From: Opitutaceae bacterium
GTDB taxonomy: Bacteria; Verrucomicrobiota; Verrucomicrobiia; Opitutales; Opitutaceae
DNA: 5,057 nt
NCBI GenBank assembly: GCA_023269455.1
Contig: JAHFTG010000188.1
Location: 1-5,057 of the forward strand
Direction of reading: 5' to 3'
Below, piece by piece: positions 1 through 5,057 of the stretch (within the stretch, counting starts at the first letter, position 1; the number at the start of each line of letters is the position of its first letter). A program made the position numbers and the translations under genes. The notes under the pieces are model-generated. The model made no database searches and had not been told where the DNA came from. It saw only the letters and a list, made by a program, of their open reading frames with translations.

Positions 1-282
1 CCGCAGTTTGGTGCGATGGGCGCGGCGCTCGGTGCGACGCATCTTACGTTTGTTAGCCAAGCTTCTCTCGATGACGGCAAAATCCAGCAGCTCGGCCTGC
101 GTCGGCGCCTGGAGCCGGTCACGGGCACACGCACGGTCACCAAGCGCGACATGGTGCTCAACGATGCGCTGCCGAAAATCGAAGTGGATCCCGAGACCTA
201 CACGGTGAAAGCCGACGGCGAGATTCTTACTTGCGAGCCCGCGAGGGTGCTGCCGATGGCGCAGCGGTATTTCTTGTTCTAG
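1..282 (+). CDS. ureC: urease alpha subunit UreC, C-terminal fragment (5' end outside window)
   Basis: Urease hydrolyses urea to ammonia and carbamate in the cytoplasm using a di-nickel centre in UreC. The frame is open from base 1 and gives 93 residues before TAG. The fragment starts PQFGAMGAA and contains LTFVSQASLDDG, DMVLNDALPKIEVDPETY and the terminal CEPARVLPMAQRYFLF, all typical of the UreC carboxyl end. In a protein of about 570 residues this is roughly the last sixth. The nickel ligands, the carbamylated lysine and the flap cysteine/histidine all lie upstream of the window, so catalytic competence cannot be judged here. The ending is the normal one for the family, so the gene is intact at its 3' end. 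The beta and gamma subunit genes would be expected upstream. A MOSC gene follows after 26 nt. Confidence 0.97.
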   Translation, partial: PQFGAMGAALGATHLTFVSQASLDDGKIQQLGLRRRLEPVTGTRTVTKRDMVLNDALPKIEVDPETYTVKADGEILTCEPARVLPMAQRYFLF

Positions 283-308
283 GCACGCACGGCTGGTTTT
301 TGTTGCCC

Positions 309-977
309 ATGCAAATCGTCACGTTGCTCGCGGGAAAACCGACGATCATTGCCGCTGCGGGCACGTCGGAATGGTGGGACAAAGAATGGACGACCAGCCT
401 CAATAAAAAGCCGACCGTCGCTCCCGTATGGCTCGGGTATGAGGGGTTGGCGGGAGACGGCGTGGCCGACACCAAGGTCCACGGCGGCGTGGATCGCGCG
501 GTGTGCGTTTATCCAGAAGAGCACTATGCGCATTGGCGCTCCATGCCGGAGCTGGCGACACTGGCTCATGGTGCGCTTGGGGAAAATTTCACGACGCAGG
601 GACTCCTGGAGAGCGAGGTTTGCATCGGCGATATTTACGACGTGGGCGCGGCGCGCGTGCAGGTGAGTCAGCCGCGCCAGCCTTGCTGGAAACCTGCGCG
701 CCAGTGGAAGTTGAAGGAGTTCACGTCGCTCATCGAGCAGACGGGCTGCACGGGGTTTTATTTTCGCGTTCTGCGGCATGGCGAGGTGCGGACGGGCGAT
801 GCGTTCACGTTGGAGGCCCGCCTGCATCCGGTCTTCACCATCGCGCATTGCAATGAGGTTTACTATCGTCGCAAGACAGACGCCGAGGCCGCTTTTGCGT
901 TGGCCGCCTGCCCGGAGCTTTCCGGCGGTTGGAAAGATATGCTGCATGCGCGCGCCCGCGTGTTGACGACCGCTTGA
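309..977 (+). CDS. MOSC-domain protein, YiiM-like
   Basis: A 222-residue MOSC (molybdenum cofactor sulfurase C-terminal) domain protein that resembles E. coli YiiM. Visible hallmarks are KVHGG with DRAV (residues 56-65), GALGENF (88-94), a GDIYDVG turn (about 107-113) and VSQPRQPCWK (119-128), where Cys126 is the expected molybdenum ligand. MOSC proteins bind molybdenum cofactor; YiiM and YcbX in E. coli are linked genetically to detoxification of N-hydroxylated bases. No partner redox domain is fused, so an external electron donor is expected. ATG at 309 was chosen because MQIVTLLAGKP matches the family's amino end. The frame stays open to a TTG at 231, but that start would overlap ureC by 52 nt. 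No clear ribosome-binding site is seen. The gene lies between ureC and ureE on the same strand with short gaps, so co-transcription is likely. The family is secure; the substrate and any link to urease are unknown. Confidence 0.9.
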   Translation: MQIVTLLAGKPTIIAAAGTSEWWDKEWTTSLNKKPTVAPVWLGYEGLAGDGVADTKVHGGVDRAVCVYPEEHYAHWRSMPELATLAHGALGENFTTQGLLESEVCIGDIYDVGAARVQVSQPRQPCWKPARQWKLKEFTSLIEQTGCTGFYFRVLRHGEVRTGDAFTLEARLHPVFTIAHCNEVYYRRKTDAEAAFALAACPELSGGWKDMLHARARVLTTA

Positions 978-996
978 GCGACTCCAGCCTGTGGCG

Positions 997-1464
997 ATGC
1001 TGATCGTTTCCGCTCCCTTGGCCGCTGCCGATTCCGCTTTGCCGGAAGTCGCGCTGCGCGTGGAGCGGCGCACGCTGGCCAAGCGACTGTGGCGCGGGGT
1101 GGCCGATGATGGGGTGGAATTTGGATTCGAGTTGGAGGTGCCGCTGCGCCACGGAGCCATTTTTTATCAAACGCCTGCGAGCCGTTATGTGATCGCGCAG
1201 GAGCCGGAGGCGGTGTTGGAGATCGCGCTGGATATGCCGCCGAGCGCGGCGGCGGGCGTGGGTTGGGCGGTGGGCAATCTACATCTGGAGTTTTCGTCGG
1301 AGCCCACGCGGTTGCTCACGCCCGACGAACCGGCGGCGCGACAGCTTTTGGCGCGCATTCAGATTCCCTATAAACCTACGATGGCGGTGTTTCGCGCGGG
1401 GCGTTTCGCGCGCGGCACTCCTTCGGCGATTCCTCATGAACTCGGGCCCAGTCACAAACACTGA
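997..1464 (+). CDS. ureE: urease accessory protein UreE (nickel metallochaperone)
   Basis: UreE is a cytoplasmic dimer that carries Ni(II) and hands it to UreG for urease activation. The 155-residue product has the usual two-part layout. An amino-terminal domain (about 1-75) includes a GFELEVPLRHG strand region, and a metal-binding domain contains AVGNLHLEF with His96 at the place of the conserved dimer-interface histidine; the family usually reads GNRH. The segment FRAGRFARG then leads to a short tail ending HELGPSHKH. Only three histidines (147, 153, 155) sit in that tail, far fewer than in Klebsiella UreE, and no histidines are seen near positions 110-112. ATG 997 was preferred to GTG 991 because MLIV is the common UreE start, although neither has a clear ribosome-binding site. 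It starts 19 nt after the MOSC gene and its end overlaps ureF. Confidence 0.88.
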   Translation: MLIVSAPLAAADSALPEVALRVERRTLAKRLWRGVADDGVEFGFELEVPLRHGAIFYQTPASRYVIAQEPEAVLEIALDMPPSAAAGVGWAVGNLHLEFSSEPTRLLTPDEPAARQLLARIQIPYKPTMAVFRAGRFARGTPSAIPHELGPSHKH

Positions 1465-2149
1465 CGCGCGCTGGCTCGTGAGCCTGTTGCAGGCGGGCGA
1501 CTCGTTTTATCCGACGGGGAGCTATGCGCACTCGTTTGGGTTGGAAGGCTTGGTGCAGGCGGGCGTGGTGCATGACCGGACGACATTGCGGGAGTTTCTC
1601 TTTCTTTCGGCGTTGCCCGCGTTGCGTCATGTCGAGCTGCCGCTGGCGGCGCATGCTTACCGGGCGTTGGCCGGGCCGGATTGGGTGAAGGTGGGTGAGC
1701 TGTGCGTGTTGTCGTCCGCGGTGAAGACCGCGAGCGAGGCTCGGCAGGCCTCGCATAACATCGGGCGTCAACGCGCGGAATTGGCGGCGAACCTGCATGG
1801 GCATCCGCTGGCGGTGGCTTATCTGGAGCAGGCGACGGCGGGCGATTGGCCGTTTTCGGCGTCGATCTCGGCGGCGCTGGAAGGGCGCGTGCTGGGCGCT
1901 CCGCTGGCGGCGGTGCTGGCGGGAGTTTTTTATGCGGCCATCGGCGGACAACTGGCGGCGGCGATGAAGATCTTGCGCATCGGGCAGAACGGCTGCCAGG
2001 CGTTGCTCACCGAGGCGCTGGGACGCGCGCCCGAAATCATCTCGGCGGCGGAGCAGGTGCCGTTTGACGAGATCGGCTGGTTCAATCCTTGGCTCGACAT
2101 CGCGGCGGCACGGCATGAAACCGCCGATGGCCGGCTTTTTATTTCCTGA
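1436..2149 (+). CDS. ureF: urease accessory protein UreF
   Basis: UreF, with UreD and UreG, forms the pre-activation complex on apo-urease and links UreG GTP hydrolysis to nickel insertion. It is an all-helical cytoplasmic protein. The 237-residue product is full length. GDSFYPTGSYAHSFGLEGL (residues 21-39) is the conserved first-helix region of the family, usually a P-x-G-x-[FY]-[AS]-[HY]-S-x-G-LE pattern. The carboxyl end FNPWLDIAAARHE (216-228) followed by RLFIS is the family's characteristic tail, which in the Helicobacter complex contacts UreD (UreH). The ATG lies inside the last codons of ureE in another frame, giving a 29-nt overlap, and no good ribosome-binding site precedes it. Translation is therefore probably coupled to ureE. 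ureG begins 13 nt after the stop. Confidence 0.96.
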   Translation: MNSGPVTNTDARWLVSLLQAGDSFYPTGSYAHSFGLEGLVQAGVVHDRTTLREFLFLSALPALRHVELPLAAHAYRALAGPDWVKVGELCVLSSAVKTASEARQASHNIGRQRAELAANLHGHPLAVAYLEQATAGDWPFSASISAALEGRVLGAPLAAVLAGVFYAAIGGQLAAAMKILRIGQNGCQALLTEALGRAPEIISAAEQVPFDEIGWFNPWLDIAAARHETADGRLFIS

Positions 2150-2162
2150 TTCTATCTCTACC

Positions 2163-2798
2163 ATGACACGTCCTCCTCGTATCGGCATCGGTGGTCCGGT
2201 TGGTTCCGGCAAGACGATGCTTTGCCTGAAACTCTGCCAGAAGCTGCGCGAACGCTACTCGATGGCCGTCGTGACGAACGACATTTACTGCTCCGAGGAC
2301 GCGCAGTTTCTCGTGCAACACAGCGCGCTTCCCTCCGAGCGGATCGCCGGCGTGGAAACGGGCGGGTGTCCGCACACGGCGATCCGCGATGACACGACAA
2401 TGAACGAGCAGGCGTGCCGGGCGTTGGAGGCGAAGTTTGCCGATCTGCAGCTCGTGCTGGTCGAGAGCGGCGGGGACAATCTCACGGCGACGTTTTCTCC
2501 GGAGTTGGTGGATGCGTTCATCTACGTGATCGACGTGGCCGAGGGGGACAAAATCCCTCGCAAGGGCGGGCCGGCGATCCGGCATAGTGATCTGCTGATC
2601 ATCAATAAAATCGATCTGGCGCCGCTCGTGGGTGCCGATCTCGGGGTGATGGATCGCGATGCGAAGATCCAGCGTGGGGCGAAGCCATTTCTGTTCTGTG
2701 ATCTCAAGCGTGAGCACAACCTCGACGCGGTGATCGCATGGATCGAGCACGCGGTGTTGTTCGGGCAGCTTACGAACCGCCCTGAACGTGGTGACTGA
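2163..2798 (+). CDS. ureG: urease accessory GTPase UreG
   Basis: UreG is the SIMIBI-class GTPase that binds nickel and drives its transfer into urease. The 211-residue product shows every expected signature. These are the P-loop GPVGSGKT (residues 11-18), NDIY followed by EDAQFLV (39-51), the nickel-binding dimer motif ETGGCPH (65-71, with Cys69 and His71), the ESGGDNL switch region (101-107) and the guanine-specificity motif NKID (148-151). ATG 2163 was chosen because it puts MTRPPRIGIGG directly before the P-loop, as in the family. The frame is open further upstream to 2064, but that extension would overlap ureF and shows no conservation. No clear ribosome-binding site is visible, so coupling to ureF, 13 nt upstream, is likely. 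This is the last gene of the first plus-strand unit. It is followed by a hairpin and a T run. Confidence 0.98.
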   Translation: MTRPPRIGIGGPVGSGKTMLCLKLCQKLRERYSMAVVTNDIYCSEDAQFLVQHSALPSERIAGVETGGCPHTAIRDDTTMNEQACRALEAKFADLQLVLVESGGDNLTATFSPELVDAFIYVIDVAEGDKIPRKGGPAIRHSDLLIINKIDLAPLVGADLGVMDRDAKIQRGAKPFLFCDLKREHNLDAVIAWIEHAVLFGQLTNRPERGD

Positions 2799-2810
2799 GA
2801 AGAGGCCGGT

Positions 2811-2857
2811 CGCTAATCCAAGGGTGACCTTCCCTTGGCGTGAGATAGGCGTTTTTT
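2811..2857 (+). terminator. probable composite intrinsic terminator after ureG
   Basis: A perfect 7-bp stem, CCAAGGG (2818-2824) with CCCTTGG (2832-2838), surrounds a 7-nt loop. An outer helix can form between CGCTA (2811-2815) and TAGGCG (2846-2851) with one bulged G. Six T residues (2852-2857) come directly after that outer helix. The T run overlaps the stop codon of the convergent PEP-CTERM gene. The outer helix is imperfect, so termination strength is uncertain. On the minus strand the inner stem is not followed by a T run, so the signal looks directional, favouring ureG transcripts. Confidence 0.5.
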
Positions 2858-3665
2858 ATGCGCATTTAACCGCTTTTGGTGTGCGGCGCCGCCGGAAATA
2901 CCATGCGCCAACTCCCGCCGCCACCCCGGCGATCAAGACGGAGGTGCCCGGTTCAGGCACCGCAGTCACTGAAAAATTATCAAAGGTCGCATCGGCCGAC
3001 TGATTGCCGGTCTGCAATCGACCTTGGTCGGCGACAAGAAGTCCGGAGAAACCCGATGTGTAAATCGAATCGATCGCGTCGATCTCATACAAAACGGTGG
3101 AGAGATCGCTCAACGCATAAACGCGGCCTGTAAGGTTGTCCCCTGTGCCACTGAACTCGAGCCGGTAGCCCAGCGCGGGATCAAGCGCGGCGATTTGCTG
3201 GGAATTAATACTCGTGGGAACTTCATCGGTAATGGTTTCAATCCAGAGGCTGGAGTGGCCGTTGCTGCCAACCGGGTCATAGTGAAAAAAATAGCCGTCC
3301 GTGGTGCCCGCGCCGACATCGCTGACGCGTGCGACGATTCCAATCGATTGATGGGTCGAGGAGCTGTTGTCCCAGCTCAACAGGTCCACCGTGATGTCGA
3401 AGTCGCCGAAGGTCGCGTCTTCACGAATGGCTCCGGCGCGGGCAGCGCCGACGGTGCCGGGACTCGGTGAGGCGGTCTGGATGCGATAGGTGTTTCCGCC
3501 GGGAAAACTATAGGAGGAGTTTGCCAGTGGATCGACGTGTGTCCAAGCGGAGTCGCTGCCAGTGTTGAAGTCATCGATGATCGTCTGGGCTTGGGCGACG
3601 GTTACGCCGAGGAGCAAGGTGAGAGGGGAAAAGGCCAATGAGGAAAAGGAGCGGAATGGTTTCAT
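2856..3665 (-). CDS. exported protein with PEP-CTERM sorting signal
   Basis: A 269-residue exported protein of unknown function. The amino end is a signal peptide: MKPFR, a hydrophobic stretch around residues 8-24 and a likely cleavage after AQA at 26. The body (about 27-235) is rich in Ser, Thr, Gly, Asp and aromatics and runs from IIDDFNTG to ADATFDNFSV. This is the pattern of a laminin-G or DUF1080-type jelly-roll beta sandwich; that fold is inferred. The carboxyl end is a PEP-CTERM signal: VPEPG (236-240), a hydrophobic segment to about 257 and RRRR (258-261). Such signals are processed by exosortase/archaeosortase enzymes, and the proteins are delivered to the outer surface or extracellular matrix. 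Eight residues, including a Cys, follow the arginines, which is longer than the usual tail. No exosortase gene is in the window. The gene lies opposite to ureG and ureD and looks less GC-rich than its neighbours, so it may be an insertion. Confidence 0.85.
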   Translation of the reverse strand: MKPFRSFSSLAFSPLTLLLGVTVAQAQTIIDDFNTGSDSAWTHVDPLANSSYSFPGGNTYRIQTASPSPGTVGAARAGAIREDATFGDFDITVDLLSWDNSSSTHQSIGIVARVSDVGAGTTDGYFFHYDPVGSNGHSSLWIETITDEVPTSINSQQIAALDPALGYRLEFSGTGDNLTGRVYALSDLSTVLYEIDAIDSIYTSGFSGLLVADQGRLQTGNQSADATFDNFSVTAVPEPGTSVLIAGVAAGVGAWYFRRRRTPKAVKCA

Positions 3666-3753
3666 GTTTCTCGAGTTGGTTTTCTGGTTGAACGATTGAA
3701 GGATCGGTGGCGATGGGACTGAAAGCAGGACGGCCCATGGCGGGGAGGGGGTT

Positions 3754-3793
3754 CAGGTATGAAGGATAATACCTGGCAACTGGCAATTTGCAT
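3754..3793 (-). promoter_or_regulatory. possible promoter with dyad operator for the PEP-CTERM gene
   Basis: On the minus strand a TATTAT hexamer (complement of 3766-3771) is a good -10 match. A weak -35, ATGCAA (complement of 3788-3793), lies 16 nt further upstream. A 7-bp inverted repeat, CAGGTAT (3754-3760) and ATACCTG (3769-3775) with an 8-nt spacer, overlaps the -10. It could be a repressor site or a transcript-leader hairpin. The position, about 90-100 nt before the start codon, suits a leader of moderate length. The -35 matches only three of six consensus bases. Confidence 0.27.
3773..3786. repeat. perfect tandem duplication of CTGGCAA
   Basis: Two adjacent copies of the heptamer CTGGCAA (3773-3779 and 3780-3786) lie in the shared upstream region between the divergent PEP-CTERM gene and ureD. 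The first copy overlaps the right arm of the CAGGTAT/ATACCTG dyad, so the sites are interleaved. The repeat may be a binding site for a regulator that contacts the same face of DNA at short spacing, or may be chance. Confidence 0.4.
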
Positions 3794-3867
3794 TTGGTGC
3801 CTCGCGGAATTTTTTCGGTCAACGGATGGGTGGCACCGTTCTCGGCCGTGACTTTTGAACAGATACC

Positions 3868-3873
3868 GAGGAG
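3868..3873 (+). promoter_or_regulatory. ribosome-binding site deciding the ureD start
   Basis: GAGGAG ends 8 nt before the GTG at 3882, an ideal Shine-Dalgarno match and spacing. It supports initiation at this GTG over the upstream in-frame TTG at 3855, which would place the site inside the coding sequence. It is the only strong ribosome-binding site seen among the urease genes here, which fits ureD being translated independently. Confidence 0.75.
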
Positions 3874-3881
3874 TATTCGGT

Positions 3882-4697
3882 GTGGCTGAATTCTCAGGAC
3901 AACTTTCGTTGGGCGCGGAGGCGCGTGATGGGCGCACGGTGCTGGCGGCGCAGGCGTTTCGGGCGCCGTTTCATGTGAGCAAGCCTTACTGGGATGCCGA
4001 TACGGACACGCTGCTTGTGCAGGTGGTGAATCCGACGGCGGGGATTTTGTCGGGGGATAAACTGGAGTCGGACATCACGGTGGGCGGGGGCGCGGCGTTG
4101 CTCGTGACGACGCCGAGCGCGAGCCGGGTGTTTCAAATGCGCGGTGGGTCGGCGGAGTGTGCGCAGAGATTTTCGGTGGCGAAGGGCGGCTGGCTGGAGG
4201 TGATGCCCGAGCCGCTCGTGCCGCATCGCGGTTGTCGTTATAGGCAGACGACGCGCATCGAGGTGGAGTCGGGCGGAGGGTTGTTTTTTGCTGATCTGCT
4301 CATGCCGGGGCGGGTTGCACACGATGAGGCTTGGGTTTGGGATTCGCTTTGCCTGGAGGTGGACGTGCGGCTGGGCGGCGAACTGATTTTACGCGAACGA
4401 TTCCATCCCACGGGCGAGGAACTGAAGGCGATGGCCAGCTTGATGGGATCTGGGCCGGGGGCGTGCTTTGGCAACGCGGTGCTGATCACGGAGGAGCCGG
4501 ATGCGGGCTGGCGCGATGCGGTTCACGCGTTGCAGGGCGACGGACTTTGGGTGGGCGTGAGCCGACTCCGCAAAGGTGGCTGGAGTCTGAAGTTTGTCGC
4601 GACGGATGGCGTGCGTTTGCGCAAGGGGTTAAAAGAAACGCGCCGACTGTTGTCGGCGCGTTTCCCTCATCTGGCGTGCGATGCACGCAAGCTGTGA
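3882..4697 (+). CDS. ureD: urease accessory protein UreD (UreH)
   Basis: UreD is the scaffold that binds apo-urease and recruits UreF and UreG. Structural work on homologues describes a beta-rich protein through which nickel is thought to pass. The product is 271 residues from GTG, close to the family norm. Family landmarks are SGQLSLGAEARDGRTVL (5-21), NPTAGILSGD (50-59), TTPSASRVF (76-84), PEPLVPHRGCRY (109-120) and DLLMPGR (138-144). GTG 3882 was chosen because of the GAGGAG site 8 nt upstream and because MAEFSGQL fits the usual amino end. A TTG at 3855 would add nine residues. The gene is cut off from ureEFG by the opposite-strand PEP-CTERM gene, so it needs its own promoter; none was convincing in 3666-3867. 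Codons 252-261 form a 13-bp hairpin that appears to end the convergent hupE transcript. Confidence 0.94.
   Translation: MAEFSGQLSLGAEARDGRTVLAAQAFRAPFHVSKPYWDADTDTLLVQVVNPTAGILSGDKLESDITVGGGAALLVTTPSASRVFQMRGGSAECAQRFSVAKGGWLEVMPEPLVPHRGCRYRQTTRIEVESGGGLFFADLLMPGRVAHDEAWVWDSLCLEVDVRLGGELILRERFHPTGEELKAMASLMGSGPGACFGNAVLITEEPDAGWRDAVHALQGDGLWVGVSRLRKGGWSLKFVATDGVRLRKGLKETRRLLSARFPHLACDARKL
4631..4664 (-). terminator. intrinsic terminator for the hupE/ureJ transcript, inside ureD
   Basis: GAAACGCGCCGAC (4635-4647) and GTCGGCGCGTTTC (4652-4664) form a perfect 13-bp stem with a 4-nt loop. Read on the minus strand, the GC-rich core is followed by TTTC and then TTTT (down to 4631), the layout of a rho-independent terminator. 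It begins about 40 nt past the hupE/ureJ stop codon. On the plus strand the stem is followed by CCCTCAT with no T run, so it should act mainly on the minus-strand gene. It lies wholly inside ureD, coding for residues 252-261. Confidence 0.75.
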
Positions 4698-4703
4698 TGT
4701 TAT

Positions 4704-5057
4704 TTAGAAGGCCAGCATGGCCACGCCTACGAGGGCGATGGCGGCGCCGGCGGTCTGGGGGATGACGGCAGATTTGCGAGCGGTGAAGAGGCCGAGGCCG
4801 AGACCGGCGGCGTGGAGGAGGGCGGTCGCGAGCACGAAGCCGAGGCCGTATTCGAGGCCGGCGGCGGTGGCAGGCATTTCGGCGCCGTGGGCGATGCCGT
4901 GGAAGAGCGCGAAGACGCCAACGATGACCATGCCGGCGGCAACGGGAAGGCGGGCGGCGGTGGCGACGAGCAGGCCGAGCACGAGGAAGGAGGCGGCGAT
5001 GGCTTGTTCGGTGACGGCGATGGCGAGGCCGCCGTGGCCGAGGATGGCACCGAGGGT
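4704..5057 (-). CDS. HupE/UreJ family membrane protein, C-terminal fragment (5' end outside window)
   Basis: HupE/UreJ proteins are small integral membrane proteins found next to nickel hydrogenase or urease genes. They are thought to take up nickel. The frame is open to the window edge and gives 117 residues before TAA. Four hydrophobic segments are visible, at about residues 19-35, 39-52, 66-88 and 95-115. The signature FHGIAHGAEMP (52-62) supplies two histidines and a glutamate between the second and third segments, matching the family's HGxAHGxE motif and a likely metal-binding site. LLHAAGLGLG further on is also typical. The missing amino-terminal part should hold the first helices and the other conserved His/Asp motif. 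The gene converges on ureD with 6 nt between the stops and appears to end at the hairpin inside ureD. Next to urease genes the UreJ name fits, but HupE cannot be excluded. Confidence 0.88.
   Translation of the reverse strand, partial: TLGAILGHGGLAIAVTEQAIAASFLVLGLLVATAARLPVAAGMVIVGVFALFHGIAHGAEMPATAAGLEYGLGFVLATALLHAAGLGLGLFTARKSAVIPQTAGAAIALVGVAMLAF

Noticed and set aside
231..308. Earlier TTG start of the MOSC gene overlapping ureC
   Set aside because: The added 26 residues do not resemble the family's amino end, while ATG 309 gives a typical one.
279..1160. Long minus-strand open frame (293 codons) opposite the MOSC gene and ureE
   Set aside because: It lies across two well-supported plus-strand genes; its translation is Arg/Ala-rich with no recognisable domain, as expected for an antisense shadow in GC-rich DNA.
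2064..2162. Amino-terminal extension of UreG
   Set aside because: It would overlap the end of ureF and adds 33 residues not seen in UreG; the P-loop normally lies close to the start, as it does from ATG 2163.
1376..2212. Long minus-strand open frame (278 codons) opposite ureF
   Set aside because: Arg/Gln/His-rich low-complexity translation without motifs; it is the complement of a secure ureF gene.
2139..2750. Minus-strand open frame opposite ureG
   Set aside because: It mirrors a fully conserved ureG and has a composition typical of antisense frames; no domain is recognisable.
3024..3470. Plus-strand open frame within the PEP-CTERM gene
   Set aside because: The minus-strand frame has a signal peptide, a body and a sorting signal in the right order, while the plus frame shows no domain and no ribosome-binding site.
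3774..3791. Possible sigma-54 promoter made from TGGCAA and TTTGCA
   Set aside because: GG-to-GC spacings are 13 or 6 nt depending on the copy used; neither fits the required 10.
3831..3846. Possible sigma-54 promoter for ureD (TGGCAC at 3831-3836)
   Set aside because: The -24 element matches well, but the -12 part reads TCGGC in place of TTGC and the GG-to-GC spacing is 11 nt, not 10. Sigma-54 promoters do not tolerate that change well.

Overview
This window is the downstream part of a urease locus in a GC-rich bacterium. It begins inside ureC (the last 93 residues of the catalytic alpha subunit) and carries all four core assembly factors, ureE, ureF, ureG and ureD. It ends inside a HupE/UreJ-type membrane protein gene. 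A secreted protein with a C-terminal PEP-CTERM sorting signal, the high GC content and the absence of strong Shine-Dalgarno sites before most operon genes suggest a Verrucomicrobiota member, possibly of the Opitutaceae. That placement is an inference and was not tested by any search.

Layout. Bases 1-2798 hold a tightly packed plus-strand unit: ureC (3' end), a YiiM-like MOSC-domain gene, ureE, ureF and ureG. Gaps are 13-26 nt, and ureE and ureF overlap by 29 nt. A composite hairpin followed by six T residues closes this unit at about 2811-2857. A minus-strand gene (2856-3665) for a PEP-CTERM exported protein follows, so it converges on ureG. Its upstream region (3666-3881) is shared with the divergent ureD. 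Plus-strand ureD (3882-4697) has its own good ribosome-binding site and a GTG start. The minus-strand hupE/ureJ fragment (4704 to beyond 5057) converges on ureD, with 6 nt between the two stop codons. Its apparent intrinsic terminator lies inside the end of the ureD coding sequence.

How the genes work together. UreD, UreF and UreG form the GTP-dependent complex that activates apo-urease, UreE delivers nickel to it, and a HupE/UreJ protein is expected to help supply nickel across the membrane. The two genes without a known urease role are the MOSC gene, which sits inside the ureC-to-ureE run, and the PEP-CTERM gene, which separates ureD from its partners. No wholly new system is evident. The points most worth a second look are the embedded MOSC gene, the ureD split, the terminator coded within ureD and the atypical UreE metal-binding residues. 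No tRNA, rRNA, CRISPR array or insertion sequence was seen.
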